64,000 bases of DNA, from positions 3,968,001-4,032,000 of the forward strand of contig NZ_FNSD01000001.1 in the NCBI RefSeq assembly GCF_900105625.1, read 5' to 3'. The DNA comes from Terriglobus roseus (GTDB lineage: Bacteria; Acidobacteriota; Terriglobia; Terriglobales; Acidobacteriaceae). Of the stretch, positions 35,958-45,435 are shown piece after piece (within the stretch, counting starts at the first letter, position 1; every line of letters starts with the position of its first letter). Both the position numbers and the translations under genes were made by a program. The notes below the pieces were generated by a model that saw only the letters and a list, made by a program, of their open reading frames with translations, was not told the DNA's origin and searched no databases.

Positions 35958-37850
35958 ATGCGGCGGGACATCAAGGATTTGAAGATGTCGTTTTTGAAGG
36001 TTGCAAGAACTCTGGTGTCCGTCGCGCTGCTGCCGGGAGTCTCCCTGTTGGCAGGCGCTCAGAGAAGCCCCGCTACTGTAAGCCCCCTGCAGGTCGCCGG
36101 AGGTCATCTGGAATTGCGAGGGAAACCCTTTCAGATTGTTTCGGGTGAACTGGAATACGCTCGCATCCCGAGAGAGTACTGGCGGGACAGGCTCCGCAAG
36201 GCACACGCTATGGGCCTGAACGCGATCACGGCGTATGTGTTTTGGAATGTGCATGAACCACGGCCCAGTAGTTACGATTTCAACGGTCAGAACGACGTGA
36301 AGGAGTTCCTTCGGGAGGCACAGCAGGAGGGGCTGTACGTCATACTTCGTCCGGGACCGTACGTGTGCGCGGAGTGGGATCTTGGCGGCTATCCCTCGTG
36401 GCTTCTTAAGGACCATTCGATGGTTCTTCGCGGCATGCAGCCTCAGTTCCAGGAAGCTGCAACACGCTGGATGCTGCGGCTGGGGAAGGAGCTTGCGCCG
36501 CTGCAGGCAGATCGCGGTGGCCCCATCCTCGCCGTCCAGGTGGAGAACGAATATGGCTCCTTCGGCGAAGATCATGCGTACATGAAGTGGATGCAGCAAC
36601 TGGTGATCAAAGCCGGATTCGGCGGATCACTGCTGTATACAGCAGATGGTGCGGACGTCCTGGATAAGGGAAGCCTTCCGGGTGTCTTCGCCGGGATCGA
36701 TTTCGGCACGGGAGATGCTGATCGATCCATCAAGCTCAAGTCGGCCATTCGCCCGGACTCGCCCACGTATGTCGCGGAATACTGGGACGGCTGGTTTGAC
36801 CACTGGGGCGAAAGGCATCAGACGACGGATGCCGCGAAGCAGGAGTCCGAGGTTCGGGCGATGCTGCACAGCGGAGCCTCTGTCAGCCTGTACATGGTGC
36901 ATGGCGGCACCTCATTTGGCTGGATGAATGGTGCCAATAACGATCACGACGGATACCAGCCGGACGTGTCGAGCTATGACTACGACGCTCCTCTGGATGA
37001 GTCGGGAAGACCGCGGCCCAAGTACTTCCGCATGCGTGATGTCATTGCGCAGGAGACGCACATCCAACCGATCCCGGTACCCGTGTCATCGCCGATGATC
37101 AGCTTTCCGGCGGTGACGCTCACGGAGTCCGTCTCACTTTGGGATACTCTTCCGCCCGCGGTGGAACGCGACACGCCTCCGAGTATGGAGGATATGGATC
37201 AGGCGTATGGATACATCCTGTACCGCCGTCAGCTTACGGGCTCAGGCAAGGCTGATTTAACCATTTCAGATCTTCATAGCTACGCGCGGGTTTACCTCGA
37301 TGGGAAGCTTGTCGGTGTGATGGATCGGCGGCTGGGGCAGAAGAGTATCTTGCTTGCTGTCGAAGGCACGCACCGACTCGACATCCTTGTGGAGAACTCC
37401 GGCCGTATCAACTTCAAGACCGCGATACGAGGTGAGCGTGCAGGTGTGCTTGGGGCGATTCGCTACGGTGACTTGCGGCTTGCCGGCTGGAAGGTCTATC
37501 CATTGCCGTTTGCGCCACCGCCTGTGAAGGGTTACACGACCGCCGCGTGCAGCGGGCCATGCTTCTCCCAGGGAACGTTTCAAATTGCCTATCCGGGAGA
37601 CACGTACCTGAATACGCAGCAACTGGGTAAAGGCGTTATCTGGGTCAACGGACACCTGCTGGGCCGCTTCTGGAACATTGGACCGTCCGGTACACTCTAC
37701 CTTCCCGGGGTGTGGCTTCGTAAGGGAAGCAACACCTTGAAGGTGCTGGACCTGGATGGTGGTGGGACCGGTGCAGTCCGCGGTCAGGATGCAGCGTTTT
37801 ACTTCGAGCCAAAGAATGAGACCGCGCAGTCGCTGGGTGTTTCGAATTGA
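35958..37850 (+). CDS. GH35 beta-galactosidase, secreted
   Basis: 630-residue exported beta-galactosidase that removes terminal beta-D-galactose. Start at 35958 is supported by GAGGAGGG seven bases upstream; a signal segment VSVALLPGVSLLAGAQ follows. The GH35 barrel opens with FQIVSGELEYARIPREYWRD, has RPGPYVCAEWDLGGYPSWLL, the acid/base Glu at about 198 in VQVENEYG, the nucleophile Glu at about 274 in AEYWDGWFDHWG, and MVHGGTSFGWMNGAN. Beta-sandwich modules make up the last third (HSYARVYLDGKLVGVMDRR, WVNGHLLGRFWNIGPSGTLY). Divergent to the outer-membrane receptor and followed by GH20, it probably trims galactose from a fucosylated glycan. Confidence 0.93.
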   Translation: MRRDIKDLKMSFLKVARTLVSVALLPGVSLLAGAQRSPATVSPLQVAGGHLELRGKPFQIVSGELEYARIPREYWRDRLRKAHAMGLNAITAYVFWNVHEPRPSSYDFNGQNDVKEFLREAQQEGLYVILRPGPYVCAEWDLGGYPSWLLKDHSMVLRGMQPQFQEAATRWMLRLGKELAPLQADRGGPILAVQVENEYGSFGEDHAYMKWMQQLVIKAGFGGSLLYTADGADVLDKGSLPGVFAGIDFGTGDADRSIKLKSAIRPDSPTYVAEYWDGWFDHWGERHQTTDAAKQESEVRAMLHSGASVSLYMVHGGTSFGWMNGANNDHDGYQPDVSSYDYDAPLDESGRPRPKYFRMRDVIAQETHIQPIPVPVSSPMISFPAVTLTESVSLWDTLPPAVERDTPPSMEDMDQAYGYILYRRQLTGSGKADLTISDLHSYARVYLDGKLVGVMDRRLGQKSILLAVEGTHRLDILVENSGRINFKTAIRGERAGVLGAIRYGDLRLAGWKVYPLPFAPPPVKGYTTAACSGPCFSQGTFQIAYPGDTYLNTQQLGKGVIWVNGHLLGRFWNIGPSGTLYLPGVWLRKGSNTLKVLDLDGGGTGAVRGQDAAFYFEPKNETAQSLGVSN

Positions 37851-38114
37851 TTGTGGACGAGCATTACTTACCCATGAGGTTCAGGTGCCATGCATGACGC
37901 GCGTGTTCGGCCTCTGCTGGTACTACGTGCCAAGTCTGGCGATAGCCGATAGATGTGAGCTAAGGGTGCCCAAGTACAGGTAGGCAGGCATGACACGACT
38001 GCTGCTTCTGTGTGAAGGCGCGCGTCGGAATCGCTGCATGCCGTCGTCACGAATTTGTATCGGTCGTTCCGGCTCTTAAACGTATTCCCAGAGTTTGGTG
38101 TGAAAGGTCCTTCT

Positions 38115-40175
38115 ATGCGTCAACGTTCGATTCTTGCTTTCGCCATTGTTGCCCACCTGGTATGTGCGGGCAGCATGCATGCCGTTGCTGCGGATCTTTC
38201 TCTGTCAGCGAATCATCTCATGCCGCAGCCAGTAAGTATGTCGACGGGTCAAGGACGACTCGTGCTTACCAAGGGCTTCACCGCGAGTACACCACGCGGG
38301 TCTTCGCCGCGTCTCGACAGGGCCGTCGAACGGATGCTCTATCGTCTGGAGGACCAGACTGGCTTAGAGCTTGTACGACAGGTTGGTCACGTTACGGGTG
38401 CGACTTTAACGGTTGATGTTCTGCAGCCGGACACGACGGTTCAGGGATTGGACGAAGATGAATCCTACCACCTGGATATCACCTCCAATGCGATCCAGAT
38501 TCATGCCGCGACCACGACGGGCGCGATGCACGCCTTGGAAACAATGCTTCAATTGGTTCAGCCAGCAGGCTCCGCTTACATGGTGCCCGCGGCGGTCATT
38601 GATGACAGTCCGCGCTTTCATTGGCGCGGACTCATGATCGATTGCGGCCGACACTTCGAACCCATCGACGTGCTGAAGCGGAACCTCGATGCGATGGCTG
38701 CCGTAAAGCTGAACGTCTTTCACTGGCACTTGACCGAGGATCAGGGATTCCGTATCGAGAGCAAGCGGTTCCCCAGGCTGACGGCCGAGGGCTCTGACGG
38801 ACTCTTCTATACCCAGGAGCAGGCGCGGGAGCTTGTGCAGTATGCGCGCGATCGCGGTATCCGCATAGTCCCGGAGTTTGAGATGCCGGGACACTCCGTT
38901 GCATGGCTCGTCGCCTACCCGGAACTGAATAGTGGGACACAACCGACCGGGATCCGGCGCGAGTTCGGCGTGTCGGACTACGTGCTTGATCCCACACGGG
39001 AAGCGACGTACAAGTTCATTAACTTGTTCCTCACAGAAATGGCCTCAATCTTCCCGGACCAATATGTGCACATCGGAGGAGACGAGGCGCCTGCCCCGGA
39101 TTGGAAGACTAATCCGCGTATCGTTGCCTTCATGAAGTCGCATGACCTGAAGGACAACGATGCCTTGCAGGCTTACTTCAACAAGCGCGTCCTCGCGATT
39201 CTGACTAAGCTGAACCGGCGCATGGTGGGATGGGACGAGATCTTCAACCCAGCACTTCCAAAGGATGTCGTCATCCAGTCGTGGCGTGGCGAGCAGTCCC
39301 TGAGCAAGGGCGCCACGCAGGGCTACCAGGGTGTGCTCTCGGCCCCCTACTATCTCGACGGGATGCAGCCGGCAGTGAAGCCTTATCTCGCAGATCCAAT
39401 CTCAGCGAATACGACACTGACGCCAGAGCAGCAGAAGCTGATTCTGGGCGGAGAGATCTGCATGTGGGGTGAGCATCTGGATGGACGGACGATCGATTCA
39501 CGTATCTGGCCGCGCAGCGCAGCGATCGCCGAGCGATTCTGGTCGCCACAGAACGTGCGAGACGTCGACAGTATGTACTCGCGCCTTGATGCAGTCTCTG
39601 TCGAACTGGAGACGCTGGGACTTCGGCACCTCACGAGTGAAGATGCTGAGCTTCGTGGTCTGGCTGGAAGCGAACATATTGCAGCTCTACGCACCTTCGC
39701 GTCAGCGTTTGAACCGGTTGGGTTCGGTGATCGATCCTCCGAGCAGCACACCTCGCAACGAACTGCTTTGACGAGTTTTGTTGATGCGGTTCGGCCCGAC
39801 CCGCCGATCCGACACCAGTTGGAGTTGGCTGCGAAGCGATATCTCGCAAAGGGAACAGAGACCACCTCTGCTACGTCTCAATCGAAGGATCTTCTGGAAC
39901 GCTTCTTCTCGGAGGTGAATGCATCCATGCCGTCTGTTAACGAACTGATCAAGCAGCAACCCCGGTTGCAGCCCATGCAGGAACGTGCGGATCAGCTCGC
40001 GGTGCTGACAGGGATTGGCAGCCAGGCGATACATTTTCTGGAGACTGGAACGTCTGCACCTGCCCAATGGAAACAGGATGCGTTAGCGCGAATCGAAGGG
40101 GCGAAGAAGCCTAGTGGTCTGGTCTTCTTTGACTTCCTGTCGCCGCTGACCGATCTGGTAAACGCAACACGATAG
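38115..40175 (+). CDS. GH20 beta-N-acetylhexosaminidase, secreted
   Basis: 686 residues from the ATG at 38115, which has GAAAGG upstream; a signal peptide (ILAFAIVAHLVCAGSMHAVAA) follows. The N-terminal GH20b domain (about 30-145) precedes the catalytic barrel, which shows FHWRGLMIDCGRHFEP, LNVFHWHLTEDQGFRIESK, VPEFEMPGHSVAW and the catalytic Asp-Glu pair in HIGGDEAPAPDWK near residue 323. QSWRGEQSL and GGEICMWGEHLD supply later substrate contacts. The enzyme removes beta-linked GlcNAc or GalNAc by substrate-assisted catalysis. With GH35 and GH29 nearby it points to host-type or fungal complex glycans. Family assignment is secure; linkage is not. Confidence 0.94.
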   Translation: MRQRSILAFAIVAHLVCAGSMHAVAADLSLSANHLMPQPVSMSTGQGRLVLTKGFTASTPRGSSPRLDRAVERMLYRLEDQTGLELVRQVGHVTGATLTVDVLQPDTTVQGLDEDESYHLDITSNAIQIHAATTTGAMHALETMLQLVQPAGSAYMVPAAVIDDSPRFHWRGLMIDCGRHFEPIDVLKRNLDAMAAVKLNVFHWHLTEDQGFRIESKRFPRLTAEGSDGLFYTQEQARELVQYARDRGIRIVPEFEMPGHSVAWLVAYPELNSGTQPTGIRREFGVSDYVLDPTREATYKFINLFLTEMASIFPDQYVHIGGDEAPAPDWKTNPRIVAFMKSHDLKDNDALQAYFNKRVLAILTKLNRRMVGWDEIFNPALPKDVVIQSWRGEQSLSKGATQGYQGVLSAPYYLDGMQPAVKPYLADPISANTTLTPEQQKLILGGEICMWGEHLDGRTIDSRIWPRSAAIAERFWSPQNVRDVDSMYSRLDAVSVELETLGLRHLTSEDAELRGLAGSEHIAALRTFASAFEPVGFGDRSSEQHTSQRTALTSFVDAVRPDPPIRHQLELAAKRYLAKGTETTSATSQSKDLLERFFSEVNASMPSVNELIKQQPRLQPMQERADQLAVLTGIGSQAIHFLETGTSAPAQWKQDALARIEGAKKPSGLVFFDFLSPLTDLVNATR

Positions 40176-40235
40176 AAGCGGGGAGTCGGTAGAGCATCGC
40201 TGCACTACCGGCTTACGCTGCGTTTGCGCCGTGGG

Positions 40236-41045
40236 CTAGGTGGCGTCGGCGCCGGACGTCAGCGCACGATCCAGGTGGGTGTAACCACCGTCGACGAAGA
40301 CATGCTGGGCGGTTGTGTGGGCGGATTGCGTTGGTGATAGCAGAAAGGCCACAGCAGAGGCGATCTCCGATGCACGAGTCATGCGGTGCTGAAGAGGGAC
40401 GCGCGCACCTACAGTTGCAAGGCCAGTACCTCCGTGTTGCTGAGCGAGCCATTGCTCATATAAGGGCGTGACCACCTCAGCAGGCACGACGGCGTTCACA
40501 CGAATGCCATAGGGAAGTAACTCCGCAGCCCACTCGCGTGTGAGTGCCAGTTGCGCGCCTTTGGCGGCTGCGTAAGCCGAGGTGCCACCCTGGCCGGTGA
40601 CGGCAACCTTCGAGCTGATGTTCACGATGGAGCCGTGACTTTCCTTCAGCATGGGCAGAGCAAAGTGCGCAAGGGAATAGTAGTGCAAGAGATTCTGCCG
40701 AAGACTCTCTTCGAAGCGGAGCGGATTCCCCGTCTCAAGACCAACATTATCGTTGGCCCCCGCATTGTTCACCAGGCCATCCAGGCGACCGAAGCTGTCG
40801 CGCACGAAGGCAATGGCAGCCTCGCACTGCCTCGGATCCGCAAGCTCTGCCTGGAAGAAACGGCATCGCGAAGAAACCGATGCCTTCATCTCTGTCTCGA
40901 ATGCCATCACTTCAGGCGTATGGCGTCCAGCGACCACAACGGTCGCACCCTCTTCCAGGCATTGCCGCGTCACCGCCTGACCTATGCCTGACCCGCCGCC
41001 ACTTACCAGAAATACAAGGCCATCCATGCCGAGATTCATTGCCAT
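40236..41045 (-). CDS. short-chain dehydrogenase, probable L-fucose dehydrogenase
   Basis: 269-residue SDR. The NAD site is LVSGGGSGIGQAVTRQCLEE, NNAGAND follows, and the catalytic residues lie in IVNISSKVAVTGQGGTSAY-AAAKG (Ser, Tyr, Lys). In the oxidative fucose pathway an SDR oxidises L-fucose to L-fucono-1,5-lactone; this gene is co-transcribed with the keto-deoxyfuconate dehydrogenase three bases upstream and divergent from the rest of the pathway, so that role is inferred. Start at 41045 is close to the upstream stop; an in-frame ATG at 41039 has better spacing from AGGGG. Which of the two SDRs takes which step is the main doubt. Confidence 0.8.
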   Translation of the reverse strand: MAMNLGMDGLVFLVSGGGSGIGQAVTRQCLEEGATVVVAGRHTPEVMAFETEMKASVSSRCRFFQAELADPRQCEAAIAFVRDSFGRLDGLVNNAGANDNVGLETGNPLRFEESLRQNLLHYYSLAHFALPMLKESHGSIVNISSKVAVTGQGGTSAYAAAKGAQLALTREWAAELLPYGIRVNAVVPAEVVTPLYEQWLAQQHGGTGLATVGARVPLQHRMTRASEIASAVAFLLSPTQSAHTTAQHVFVDGGYTHLDRALTSGADAT

Positions 41046-41048
41046 CCC

Positions 41049-41813
41049 CTACCGAACGTGAAGAAATCCGCCATCGATCGGGTAGTCGCAGCCGGTAGCA
41101 AACGATGCTTCATCCGAGCAGAGGTACAGCGCGAGAGCAGCAATTTCCTCAGGCTTTCCCATGCGGCCAATCGGCTGCGCCCGCGCCAATTCCTCGAGCT
41201 TTGCAGCTTCTTGCCCCGGATAGTTCTTCGCGACGAAACCATCGACAAAGGGCGTGTGAACGCGTGCCGGCGAGATCGCGTTGCAGCGTATACCTGCCGC
41301 CAGATAGTCCCGCGCGACGGAGAGCGTCATCGACAGCACAGCTCCCTTGGACATCGAATACGCCAGCCGGTCGTTGAGACCCGCAGTCGCCGCGATGGAG
41401 GCCATATTCAAAATCGATCCGCCACCGCGTTCCAGTAAGAGCGGCAAAGCTGCTTGCATGCAAAGAAAGGTGCCGCGCACATTCACTGCGTACAGGCGGT
41501 CAAGATCGCTTGCGGTAGTGTTTTCCAGTCGCCCAACGTGGGCGATCCCTGCACAATTGACCAGGATGTCCAGCGGCCCGAGCCCGTTGAAGACCTCCTT
41601 GACGGCGTCTTCGCTGGACACGTCGCAAGTCCTGGCGAGTACTTCAGCACCTGTGTGCTCTGCGATCGCTGTGGCGACACCTGCGACCGCATCCGGCACC
41701 AGATCGCATACGACCACGGCCGCTCCAGCACTGGCAAAACTCTTTGCAATGGCAAGACCGATTCCGCTGGCTGCGCCCGTGACTACGGCTCGCTTTCCCG
41801 TTAAGCTAAACAT
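41049..41813 (-). CDS. SDR, probable 2-keto-3-deoxy-L-fuconate dehydrogenase
   Basis: 254-residue SDR that in the oxidative L-fucose pathway oxidises 2-keto-3-deoxy-L-fuconate to 2,4-diketo-3-deoxy-L-fuconate with NAD. The cofactor loop is VVTGAASGIGLAIAKSFA, the NCAGIAHVG motif follows, and the catalytic set lies in ILNMASIAATAGLNDRLAY-SMSKG. The C-terminal segment PARVHTPFVDGFVAKNYPG matches the substrate loop I associate with this activity. ATG 41813 has AGAGGTGG eight bases upstream and was chosen over 41861. It is the first gene of a two-gene minus-strand unit starting at the divergent fuc promoter region. Role is inferred from context and loop similarity. Confidence 0.8.
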   Translation of the reverse strand: MFSLTGKRAVVTGAASGIGLAIAKSFASAGAAVVVCDLVPDAVAGVATAIAEHTGAEVLARTCDVSSEDAVKEVFNGLGPLDILVNCAGIAHVGRLENTTASDLDRLYAVNVRGTFLCMQAALPLLLERGGGSILNMASIAATAGLNDRLAYSMSKGAVLSMTLSVARDYLAAGIRCNAISPARVHTPFVDGFVAKNYPGQEAAKLEELARAQPIGRMGKPEEIAALALYLCSDEASFATGCDYPIDGGFLHVR

Positions 41814-41874
41814 CTTCCGATCCACCTCTAGTGCACTCGGCGCGGTTGAACTCGCGTGCATTGTCTTGCCTCAT

Positions 41875-41919
41875 ATGAAACCACTATTTCATTGACAAAA
41901 AAAGACCCAACTCCATAAA
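41875..41919 (+). promoter_or_regulatory. fuconate dehydratase operon promoter with overlapping palindromic operator
   Basis: An 18-base palindrome ATGAAA-CCACTA-TTTCAT occupies 41875-41892 and directly abuts a consensus -35 TTGACA at 41892-41897. After 16 bases comes CATAAA (41914-41919), a 4/6 match to the -10. The palindrome is placed to let a regulator block the -35; the IclR-type protein encoded at the end of the locus is the natural candidate, and the site also sits upstream of the divergent SDR genes. Binding is inferred. Confidence 0.6.
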
Positions 41920-42002
41920 CTGCAGCAATCTGTTCCGTTGGAATGCGGTAAGCATCCCAGGGTCTGCTGAGAACGAGAATAGTCGAAGAGCTGAAAGGGC
42001 GT

Positions 42003-43334
42003 TTGCAAGTGGAAAGACCTGTGATAACGAAGGTGCGGGTCCTCGACATCCGTTTCCCAACGTCTCGCGAACACATCGGATCGGATGCGGTTAACACGGA
42101 CCCGGATTATTCGGCGGCATACTGCATCCTTGAAACAAGTACCGGCGAAGAGGGACATGGCCTTACGTTCACTCTTGGCCGCGGTACCGACATCGTCGTC
42201 AAGGCTCTGGAGTATCTGGCGAGCAAAGTCGAAGGCCGTGCTCTGGATGAAATTACGGCAGACTTGAATGCGTTTGCGATGGAGTTGTCGGGCGATACGC
42301 AGTTGCGCTGGCTCGGTCCGGACAAGGGCGTGGTGCACCTCGCGTGCGGAGCCATGCTGAACGCCGTCTGGGACCTCTACGCGCGCTGCGAGCGGAAGCC
42401 TGTGTGGCGGCTCCTGATGGACATGCAACCAGAACAGATAGTTGCTGCCATCGACTTTCGCTACATTGCCGACGCGCTTTCGCCGGAAGAAGCTCTCACG
42501 ATCCTGCGGGGAGGAAAGCAGGGCCAGGCAGAACGGCTGCGCCAGCTGGAGCGTACGGGATATCCCGCGTATACGACGTCGGTTGGCTGGTTCGGTTTCA
42601 GCGACGAAAAAATACGGAACCTTTGCCACGCAGCCCTCGCTGAAGGCTGGACGCATTTCAAGCTGAAGGTCGGCGGAACGCCCGAAGATGATTTGCGTCG
42701 TGGTTTGATCGTGCGGGAAGAGATTGGCTGGGCGAATCGTCTCATGGTCGATGCGAATCAGCGGTGGGGCGTCCAGCAGGCGATTGACCGCACACTGCTG
42801 CTTCGTGAGCTTCAGCCATGGTGGATGGAAGAGCCTACGAGTCCCGACGACATCCTCGGGCACGCCCGTATCCGGCGCGAGACCGGGGTGCGAATCGCAA
42901 CCGGGGAACATTGTCAGAATGCCGTGATGTTCAAACAGTTGTTCCAGGCAGAGGCAATCGATGTCTGCCAGATCGACAGCTGTCGCGTCGCGGGTATCAA
43001 CGAGAATCTGGCGATCATGCTGATGGCTGCAAAGTTCGGTGTGCCGGTCTGCCCCCACGCAGGCGGAGTCGGATTATGTGAATACGTTCAACACCTCTCC
43101 GTATTCGATTACCTTGGGATCTCTTGCTCGCTGCAGGATCGGGTGATCGAGTACGTGGAACACTTACACGAACATTTCGTCGATCCCGTTCGCATTGAGC
43201 GAGGACATTACCTGTTGCCGAAACTGCCGGGATATAGCGGCGAGATGCGTCCGGAATCGATCGAACAATATAGATATCCAGGCGGGGACGCCTGGAGAGG
43301 AACTCCCCATGAAGCTGATTTCGTACAGGCATAA
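42003..43334 (+). CDS. L-fuconate dehydratase (enolase superfamily)
   Basis: 443-residue dehydratase of the mandelate racemase/enolase group that turns L-fuconate into 2-keto-3-deoxy-L-fuconate. Active-site residues line up well with characterised FucD: Lys220 and Lys222 in HFKLKVGG, metal ligands Asp250 (MVDANQRW), Glu276 (WWMEEPTSPDD) and Glu302 (ATGEHCQN), and the catalytic His352 in CPHAGGVGLCEYVQHL. The N-terminal segment TKVRVLDIRFPTSREHIGSD is also FucD-like. TTG at 42003 or GTG at 42009 starts translation; AAAGGG lies just upstream of both. It heads a five-gene operon, and its 3' end overlaps the hydrolase gene by 26 bases. Confidence 0.92.
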   Translation: MQVERPVITKVRVLDIRFPTSREHIGSDAVNTDPDYSAAYCILETSTGEEGHGLTFTLGRGTDIVVKALEYLASKVEGRALDEITADLNAFAMELSGDTQLRWLGPDKGVVHLACGAMLNAVWDLYARCERKPVWRLLMDMQPEQIVAAIDFRYIADALSPEEALTILRGGKQGQAERLRQLERTGYPAYTTSVGWFGFSDEKIRNLCHAALAEGWTHFKLKVGGTPEDDLRRGLIVREEIGWANRLMVDANQRWGVQQAIDRTLLLRELQPWWMEEPTSPDDILGHARIRRETGVRIATGEHCQNAVMFKQLFQAEAIDVCQIDSCRVAGINENLAIMLMAAKFGVPVCPHAGGVGLCEYVQHLSVFDYLGISCSLQDRVIEYVEHLHEHFVDPVRIERGHYLLPKLPGYSGEMRPESIEQYRYPGGDAWRGTPHEADFVQA

Positions 43335-44133
43335 GGACGGCGGTTCAACGCGTGCCGGTCTGCTGGAAGGCGATGCAGTGAGGCCCTTCGTGGGCTCCGA
43401 TCGTGATCCAGTGCTTGCGTTCATCGAAAGTGGTGACACGCAGCCTGCCCTGGAGGCACAGACTCTCGCGCTGAGTGAGGTTAAACTGCTTGCCCCTATC
43501 CAGCGGCCGCCGCGCATTTTTGGAGTAGGTCTCAACTACCGTGAGCATGCAGCAGAGTCGAAGATGGTTGTGCAGAGTGTGCCGACCGTATTCATGAAGC
43601 TGTCCTCCTCCGTTATCGGGCCCGAAGAGGATGTGATCCTGGCGCCTGAAGCCCTCCAGCCAGACTTCGAAGTGGAGCTGGGTGTTGTCATCGGCAGGCC
43701 CGGATACCGCATTGCCGCCGGCGACTGGGAAGATCATGTTTTTGGCTACACCATTGTGAATGACGTGAGTGCACGCGCTGTGCAGCTTGCAACGACGCAG
43801 TGGACGCTGGGCAAGAGCTTTCCGACCTTCACACCGATGGGTCCATGCATCGTCACTCGCGACGAAGTCCCCGACCCACACGCGTTGGATATCAAGTTGA
43901 CCCTGGACGGAGAGGTGATGCAATCTGCGAATACTCGTGATCTCATCTTCCGTGTCCCGGAGCTGATCGCATACATCTCTTCGATCGTTCCTTTGGAGGC
44001 TGGTGATGTCATCAGTACCGGAACGCCGCCGGGCGTTGGACTTGGCCGCACTCCACAACGGTGGCTCAAACCCGGGGAGCAGATGCTGCTTGAAGTCGAG
44101 CGCATTGGCACGCTGCGCAACCGGACCCGTTAA
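43309..44133 (+). CDS. FAH-family hydrolase, probable 2,4-diketo-3-deoxy-L-fuconate hydrolase
   Basis: 274-residue fumarylacetoacetate-hydrolase-fold enzyme. Typical segments are RIFGVGLNYREHAAES, TVFMKLSSSVIGPEEDVIL, the metal-binding DFEVELGVVIG (Glu-x-Glu), YTIVNDVSARAVQ, KSFPTFTPMGPCI and ISTGTPPGVG. In the oxidative fucose route it splits the diketo acid into pyruvate and L-lactate; that activity is inferred from its position inside the operon. The ATG at 43309 is preceded by GGAGAGGA. It lies within the 3' end of the dehydratase gene, so translation is coupled. Confidence 0.87.
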   Translation: MKLISYRHKDGGSTRAGLLEGDAVRPFVGSDRDPVLAFIESGDTQPALEAQTLALSEVKLLAPIQRPPRIFGVGLNYREHAAESKMVVQSVPTVFMKLSSSVIGPEEDVILAPEALQPDFEVELGVVIGRPGYRIAAGDWEDHVFGYTIVNDVSARAVQLATTQWTLGKSFPTFTPMGPCIVTRDEVPDPHALDIKLTLDGEVMQSANTRDLIFRVPELIAYISSIVPLEAGDVISTGTPPGVGLGRTPQRWLKPGEQMLLEVERIGTLRNRTR

Positions 44134-44149
44134 ACGATCGGAGGTTCTT

Positions 44150-44533
44150 ATGCTGCGTTCCGGTATCCTGCATCCGCAACTCAACTCGCTGCTAAGCCGC
44201 GTCCGGCATACCAACACCCTGGTGATTGCGGATCGTGGGTTTCCATTCTGGCCGCAGATCGAAACGGTGGATCTGGCACTGGTGGATGACATCCCGACCG
44301 TCCTGGATGTACTGCGGGCGATCGTTCCTAACTTCTCGATTGGGCACGCGTGGATGGCGAGCGAATTCAAAGAGCACAATGATGAGAACCTTCTGCACAG
44401 CTTCCGTGAATTATTACCAGAATTGACCTTCGAGCCTCATGAAGCGGTGAAGCAAAGGGTGCCTAATGCAATCGGTCTCGTCCGCTCCGCGGGAACGGCC
44501 CAGTATTCGAACGTGATTCTTCAATCGGCCTAA
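44150..44533 (+). CDS. fucU: RbsD/FucU-family L-fucose mutarotase
   Basis: 127-residue protein of the RbsD/FucU fold that interconverts sugar anomers, here probably L-fucopyranose, so that the correct anomer meets the dehydrogenase. Family marks are the N-terminal GILHPQLNSLLSRVRHTNTL, VIADRGFPFWP, VDLALVDDIPTVLDVL, and the C-terminal VRSAGTAQYSNVIL with the catalytic Tyr region. GGAGG lies five bases before the ATG at 44150. It sits sixteen bases after the hydrolase stop and is the third gene of the operon. Many oxidative fucose loci instead use a DUF718-type mutarotase, so the RbsD type is notable. Confidence 0.9.
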   Translation: MLRSGILHPQLNSLLSRVRHTNTLVIADRGFPFWPQIETVDLALVDDIPTVLDVLRAIVPNFSIGHAWMASEFKEHNDENLLHSFRELLPELTFEPHEAVKQRVPNAIGLVRSAGTAQYSNVILQSA

Positions 44534-44571
44534 AGGCATGTCTCCCGGTTTCGGGTAGAAGGGTGAGCGCG

Positions 44572-45435
44572 ATGCGAGTGGACGCACATCATCACCTGTG
44601 GCATTACAACGTTGACGAGTTTTCGTGGATTGAAGACGAAGCCGCTGCACTCCGCCGCGACTTCCTGCTAGCGGACTTCGAGGCTGCTCTTAAAGAGGCA
44701 CACGTAGACGCAAGCGTAGTGGTGCAGGCTCGCCAATCGCTGTCCGAGACCCTTTGGTTGCTGAAGTGTGCAGAGCAGTCCGAATCGATCGGTGGTGTTG
44801 TTGGATGGGTGCCACTCAATGACAGCGACAAACTCTCTAAGGCTCTGGACGAACTCAGTTCGCATCGAACTTTTGTCGGCGCTCGCGAGATCCTTCAAGA
44901 CAAGCCAGATGGCTTCCTGATGGATTCAGCATTGACGGAGGGTATGCGTCAGCTTACGCAGCGTGACATCACATACGATCTCCTGATCCGCGCTTCCCAG
45001 CTTGAAGAAGCCATCCGTTTCGTCGACCTGCATCCCAATCAAAAGTTCGTACTGGACCATGCCGGGAAGCCCCGGATAGCACAAGGTGAAGTGGAACCCT
45101 GGGCCGGGCTGCTCCGCGACCTCGGCCGCCGTCACAATGTCTTCTGCAAGCTTTCGGGTCTGGCGACCGAAGCTAAGCGGGACGGCTGGACCGCGGCCGA
45201 TCTGGCACCATATCTTGATACGTGCCTGGGAGCCTTTGGGCCGCAGCGATGTATGGCAGGTTCTGACTGGCCCGTTTGCCTTGTCGCGACCTCTTACTCA
45301 GCTTGGTGGCAGTCGCTGGAGCGTTGGGTAGATTCCATGTCGGCAGATGAGCAGCAGCAAATCATGGGCGGTACGGCGTGTCTGTTCTACGGGTTATCGC
45401 CGGTGGGACGCCCAGCGGCAAAGCAGATCCGGTGA
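44572..45435 (+). CDS. amidohydrolase-2 family L-fuconolactonase
   Basis: 287-residue TIM-barrel hydrolase (PF04909) that opens L-fucono-1,5-lactone to L-fuconate. The N-terminal RVDAHHHLWHYNVDEFSWI is typical of this lactonase group, with the histidine metal motif; later come SVVVQARQSLSETLWLL, WVPLNDSD, KFVLDHAGKP, NVFCKLSGLATEA and the Asp in MAGSDWPVCL. ATG 44572 is used, with AGGGTGAG upstream; a GTG three codons earlier is possible. The stop overlaps the GTG start of the permease (GTGA). Pathway role is strongly supported by the neighbours. Confidence 0.9.
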   Translation: MRVDAHHHLWHYNVDEFSWIEDEAAALRRDFLLADFEAALKEAHVDASVVVQARQSLSETLWLLKCAEQSESIGGVVGWVPLNDSDKLSKALDELSSHRTFVGAREILQDKPDGFLMDSALTEGMRQLTQRDITYDLLIRASQLEEAIRFVDLHPNQKFVLDHAGKPRIAQGEVEPWAGLLRDLGRRHNVFCKLSGLATEAKRDGWTAADLAPYLDTCLGAFGPQRCMAGSDWPVCLVATSYSAWWQSLERWVDSMSADEQQQIMGGTACLFYGLSPVGRPAAKQIR

